The notes under the pieces are model-generated. The model was not told the origin of the DNA. It searched no databases and worked only from the letters and a program-made list of their open reading frames with translations. DNA of 64,000 bases from Dendrolimus kikuchii (Eukaryota > Arthropoda > Insecta > Lepidoptera > Lasiocampidae), in contig CM034414.1 in NCBI GenBank assembly GCA_019925095.2, positions 412,001-476,000 on the forward strand. The letters run 5' to 3'. Below, one piece after another: positions 60,800-64,000 of the stretch (the first letter of the stretch is position 1; every line of letters begins with the position of its first letter). Position numbers and translations under genes: made by a program.

Positions 60800-61040
60800 A
60801 ATCTATATATTAATACGTGAAGCAAAAACTTTGTACCCCTTTTTACGAAAATTGCGCGGACGGAGGAGTATGAAATTTCGCACACTTATAGTTCATATAG
60901 AGAAGAAGCGACGAATGCTAATTTATTTTTCAATTATGCATAAAAAGTACATTAAATCATTTTAAAAAAATATTACACAAACTACCATGTATTTGACACA
61001 CACGCATATATACTCCTTTGTTTATTTTTCAAGTCAAATT
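60800..61040. repeat. Dispersed repeat, copy 3 of 2560-3110
   Basis: CTATATATTAATACGTGAAG through GGACGGAGGAGTATGAAATT and the ACCATGTATTTGACACAC region. Confidence 0.6.
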
Positions 61041-61477
61041 TACAGTGTTCCTTGCCTAGTGAAGTAGGTAGAACATCGCTCCATGAATTTTTCTGTCTAC
61101 CCTCTTTCTGTTTGAGGCGACGGCCAATGCACAGCAGGGTAGGGGCAGCCATTTTTGGACTCGCAATCATCGATCAACGTTTGACGAGAACTACACCGCG
61201 CCGTGCGCTGTTACTTTTCTAAATCTGATCCACTTGTTGTGATCTGATAGTTTAACTTCTTAATTTCTAAAACTTATCATCTTGGTGTGATTACTGGCCG
61301 TGCCAAGAACATTTGCTATCCGTAAAACTTTGTACTTCAAGTGTTAGCTCCAAAGTGGAATTTAGTGCCGTGTGCTGTTCCTGTGTGCATGCAACCTGAA
61401 CCGAGCCAGGAGAGGGCGGATCTCAAGGTTGGTGGAGCTTCTACTTTTCTAGTGCAAGGATTTCGGTCATATCTCTC
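61041..61477. other. Unassigned
   Basis: Less AT-rich than its surroundings. A short plus frame (61341 onward, LVPCAVPVCMQPEPSQE) has no identifiable domain and runs into the antisense of the LINE at 61478. Confidence 0.3.
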
Positions 61478-63740
61478 TCATACAACTAGGTCACTCATCC
61501 GCACCCCAACATCCATCAATCTTATTCTCTGGAGACAATCGTCCAGGTATAGGATGAACAGCAAAGCCGACAGCACGCAGCCCTGTCGGACGCCAATATT
61601 GACGTCAAACCAGGGCGACAGGCTGCCATCCAGCCGCACGCATGCCATACAGTCCTCGTAAGTGGACTGCACAGCACGCATCAGTTGGCCATTAATCCCA
61701 TATCTGGGCAATATGTCCCAGAGGTCCTTCCGCACAACCCTGTCAAATGCTTTCTCTAGATCCACAAAACCGCAGAAAACCTTCCGGCCCATAGCCAGCT
61801 GCTTCTCTACGATATTGCGGAGAGAGAAAACTTGATCCATACATCCCCTTCCATTTCTGAAGCCACCTTGTGCATCCCACAATAATCCATCGGATACCAC
61901 TCTCATTCTCTTTTCAATAATCTTCGTATACACTTTAGATGCTGTGCTGATCAAACTGATGGCCCTGTAGCTGGCGCACTCCATACGTGACCCCTTGCCT
62001 TTATACAAGGGCACGATGACAGCGCGCCTCCAGTCCTTGGGAACCTTTCCCGTCCTCCAGCACAAATTGCATAAGGACAGGAAAGCGTCCCGGACGCAGG
62101 TTCCACCATATTTGATCATCTCAGCAGACACACTATCGATTCCTCCTGCCTTTCCATTTTTCAGACTTCTTATCGACCATTCGATCTCTTCCAAAGTGAT
62201 CTCGGATGCTGACTCCTCGGAGTCGGTCACAGACTCAGTCGTGGTGCCAGCATCCGGGATATTATCATACATTTCTCTAAAATATTCACTCCATCGCGCT
62301 AACACCTCTTGTGGGTGAGCAAGAACGTCCCCAGCTTTAGATTTTATTCTTTCCATTCTGGAAGCTGACGAACAACCCCGAGACTTCTTAACCTCTCTCC
62401 AAAAGAGTTTGGTATTCGCCTCGAAGTTCTCCGTCAGCTTCTCTTCTTCTTTCAATTTTATTCTTTCGCGCTTCTCTTTCACTAAAGCTTTGGTTTCATT
62501 CTTGCAGAGGCGATAAATTTCTTTCTTCATCTCTTTCATACTGTCATTCTGTTGCAAAGAAGCAACATAATCCAGCCAGGCTTTTCTCTTTCTCTCTACG
62601 CTGGATTTAACATCCGCGTCCCACCATTCATCACCTTTCGTTGTTATGTGCCTCTTTGCGCATCCACATGCTTCTTTTGCGCTTTCCACTATACTTTCTT
62701 TCATACTATCCCAGTCATTATCCACATCTAAGTCGGAGAAGTCCGCTTTTGCAAGCCTTTCTTCGACTAGGCGCGCATACATACTCCTTACACTAACATC
62801 TTCCAATTTTTCACACTTTATTCTTTCAAGCTCCCCGAAATTGGTACGCACTCGCCAGTGTCTCCACTTCTTGAAAAGGCCCACAAACCGGCTTATCACC
62901 AGGTAGTGGTCCGTTTCAAGAGTGGGGCCTCTGTAGGCTCTTGTATCCATTATTGTGTTTCGGAGGCGACTATCTATTAAAATCAGATCAATCATACTTT
63001 TCTGATCATTCATTCCCCATGTATACATGTGAATATCCTTATGATGGAATAAGGTGTTCGACACAAGCAAGTTTCTTTCCATGCATACGTCTATGATTGG
63101 CCTACCAGCATCATTCACTCTCTTGTCACCATAGGGTCCAAGGACAGCCTCAAGGCCGTCTCGTTTGGTCCCCACCCAGCCATTAAGATCACCACACATA
63201 ATTAATCTTTCGTTCCCTTCAGCCAAATCCAGAATTTCTCTCACAGACTCCCAAAACTTCTCGAGTTCTTGGGGATCCGCTGAGCTTACGGGAGCATAAG
63301 CTGCGACCAGAAAAACTCGCGTGATCCCCAGTTTTAGACGTACCCAGAGAAGTCTCGGGTTCACCAGACAATAGTCTTTTACTCCAGACACAAAGCGGGA
63401 TGAGAGTACGACGCCTACCCCCCCACTTGCACGCTCGTCCAGGTCCACGCCGGACCACAGAGCAAGCATGCCACCGGGGAGGTCATCGACGCTGCACCCC
63501 TTCCGCTTTGTCTCTGTCAGACATAGGGCATCCAGGCTTCTCTCATGCATTATATCAATCATTTCGTCCATCTTATCTTTCATTCCACCTCTCACATTCC
63601 ACGTGCCTATACGGCACTCTGCTCCTCTCGACCCGCCAGGTTTGGCGCTGCGTGAAGGGTGGCGGCCCCCTTCGCCGCATGCGCGAGAGTTCACACCGAC
63701 GGGGGCGCATCGGTGAGCGTCGCCTGCGGGGGGCGCCCTA
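61478..63740 (-). pseudogene. RTE-like LINE: AP endonuclease plus partial reverse transcriptase
   Basis: Long open minus frame (63814-61478). The AP-endonuclease has IGTWNVRGGM, CLTETKRKGC, MCGDLNGWVG, SMIDLILIDS and LETDHYLVIS, so all main catalytic motifs are there. A charged linker (KETKALVKEKRERIKLKEEE) precedes the RT: YRAISLISTASKVYTKIIEK, QGGFRNGRGCMDQVFSLRNI, FVDLEKAFDRV (first catalytic Asp) and GVRQGCVLSALLFILYLDDC. It stops at VRMSDLVV, before the YADD box, so it cannot be active. The part missing here resembles what survives at 38072-38596. The first ~30 codons (63814-63740) lie in LTR-like sequence and are not part of the native protein. Confidence 0.9.
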
Positions 63741-63785
63741 TCGTGCCCTGCACTGTGGATTTGCCTTTGTCGGCACCTCGTAACA
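63741..63785. repeat. Right end of an ATAT-type LTR
   Basis: TGTGGATTTGCCTTTGTCGG then CTCGTAACA, followed by ATAC, resembles the right ends of the solo LTRs at 34152 and 39038. Only about 45 bp remain next to the LINE. Confidence 0.45.
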
Positions 63786-64000
63786 ATACATTTTTTTAAA
63801 GTATCTAGATACAAAATACGTATTTTGTGTCTTGTATCTGTATTTCAGATACTTGTATCTTAGATAAGTCACATCTCTGTATATTAATATTAGGTTGGGG
63901 AAAAAGTTTCTTCGAATTTTATATAAAAATTCAAAAGGTGCCATTTTGTGGGGAACTTTTTGCCATCTTGTAGGTAGGGGACGTGATCCCATTGCTATAA

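Overview
The window looks like nuclear DNA from a moth or butterfly (Lepidoptera). It is AT-rich, has GT-AG introns and no bacterial signals, and is packed with repeat types common in lepidopteran genomes: RTE-like and Jockey/CR1-like LINE tails, tRNA-derived SINEs, MITEs and a BEL/Pao LTR element. All identifications come from reading the sequence and from family knowledge; no database search was run.

One host protein gene is clearly present. It lies on the minus strand and can be joined from 12 coding exons between 47925 (ATG) and 20235 (stop). All splice phases agree, giving 1518 bp of coding sequence and 505 residues. It is the ERGIC-53/LMAN1 cargo lectin, with a signal peptide, L-type lectin domain, coiled-coil stalk, one membrane span and a C-terminal KKFF sorting signal. 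The gene covers nearly 28 kb because its introns are full of transposon debris.

Layout. 1-20.2 kb, downstream of the gene, holds only repeats: a Jockey-like relic broken by another insertion, a U6 snRNA pseudogene fused to a GC-rich tail, many copies of a ~300-bp retroelement, several MITEs and a 16-unit 102-bp minisatellite that is open on both strands. 20.2-47.9 kb is the gene; its introns contain three tandem arrays, two solo LTRs with ATAT target duplications, two palindromic elements and many LINE ends. 48.8-54.07 kb is a very young BEL/Pao-type LTR retrotransposon with matching 482-bp LTRs, CTAGG target duplication, primer-binding site, polypurine tract and an intact Gag-protease ORF, but without a functional reverse transcriptase or integrase. 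It sits about 0.9 kb upstream of the ERGIC-53 start codon. 54-64 kb is again repeats, ending with a large LINE fragment (endonuclease plus the first part of reverse transcriptase) on the minus strand.

The points most worth a second look are the young, apparently trans-mobilised BEL derivative next to the promoter, the tandem duplication of a 3' splice site at exon 11 of ERGIC-53, the double-strand-open minisatellite and its single-unit progenitor-like copy at 42 kb, the U6 chimera, and several nested insertions that can be ordered in time.
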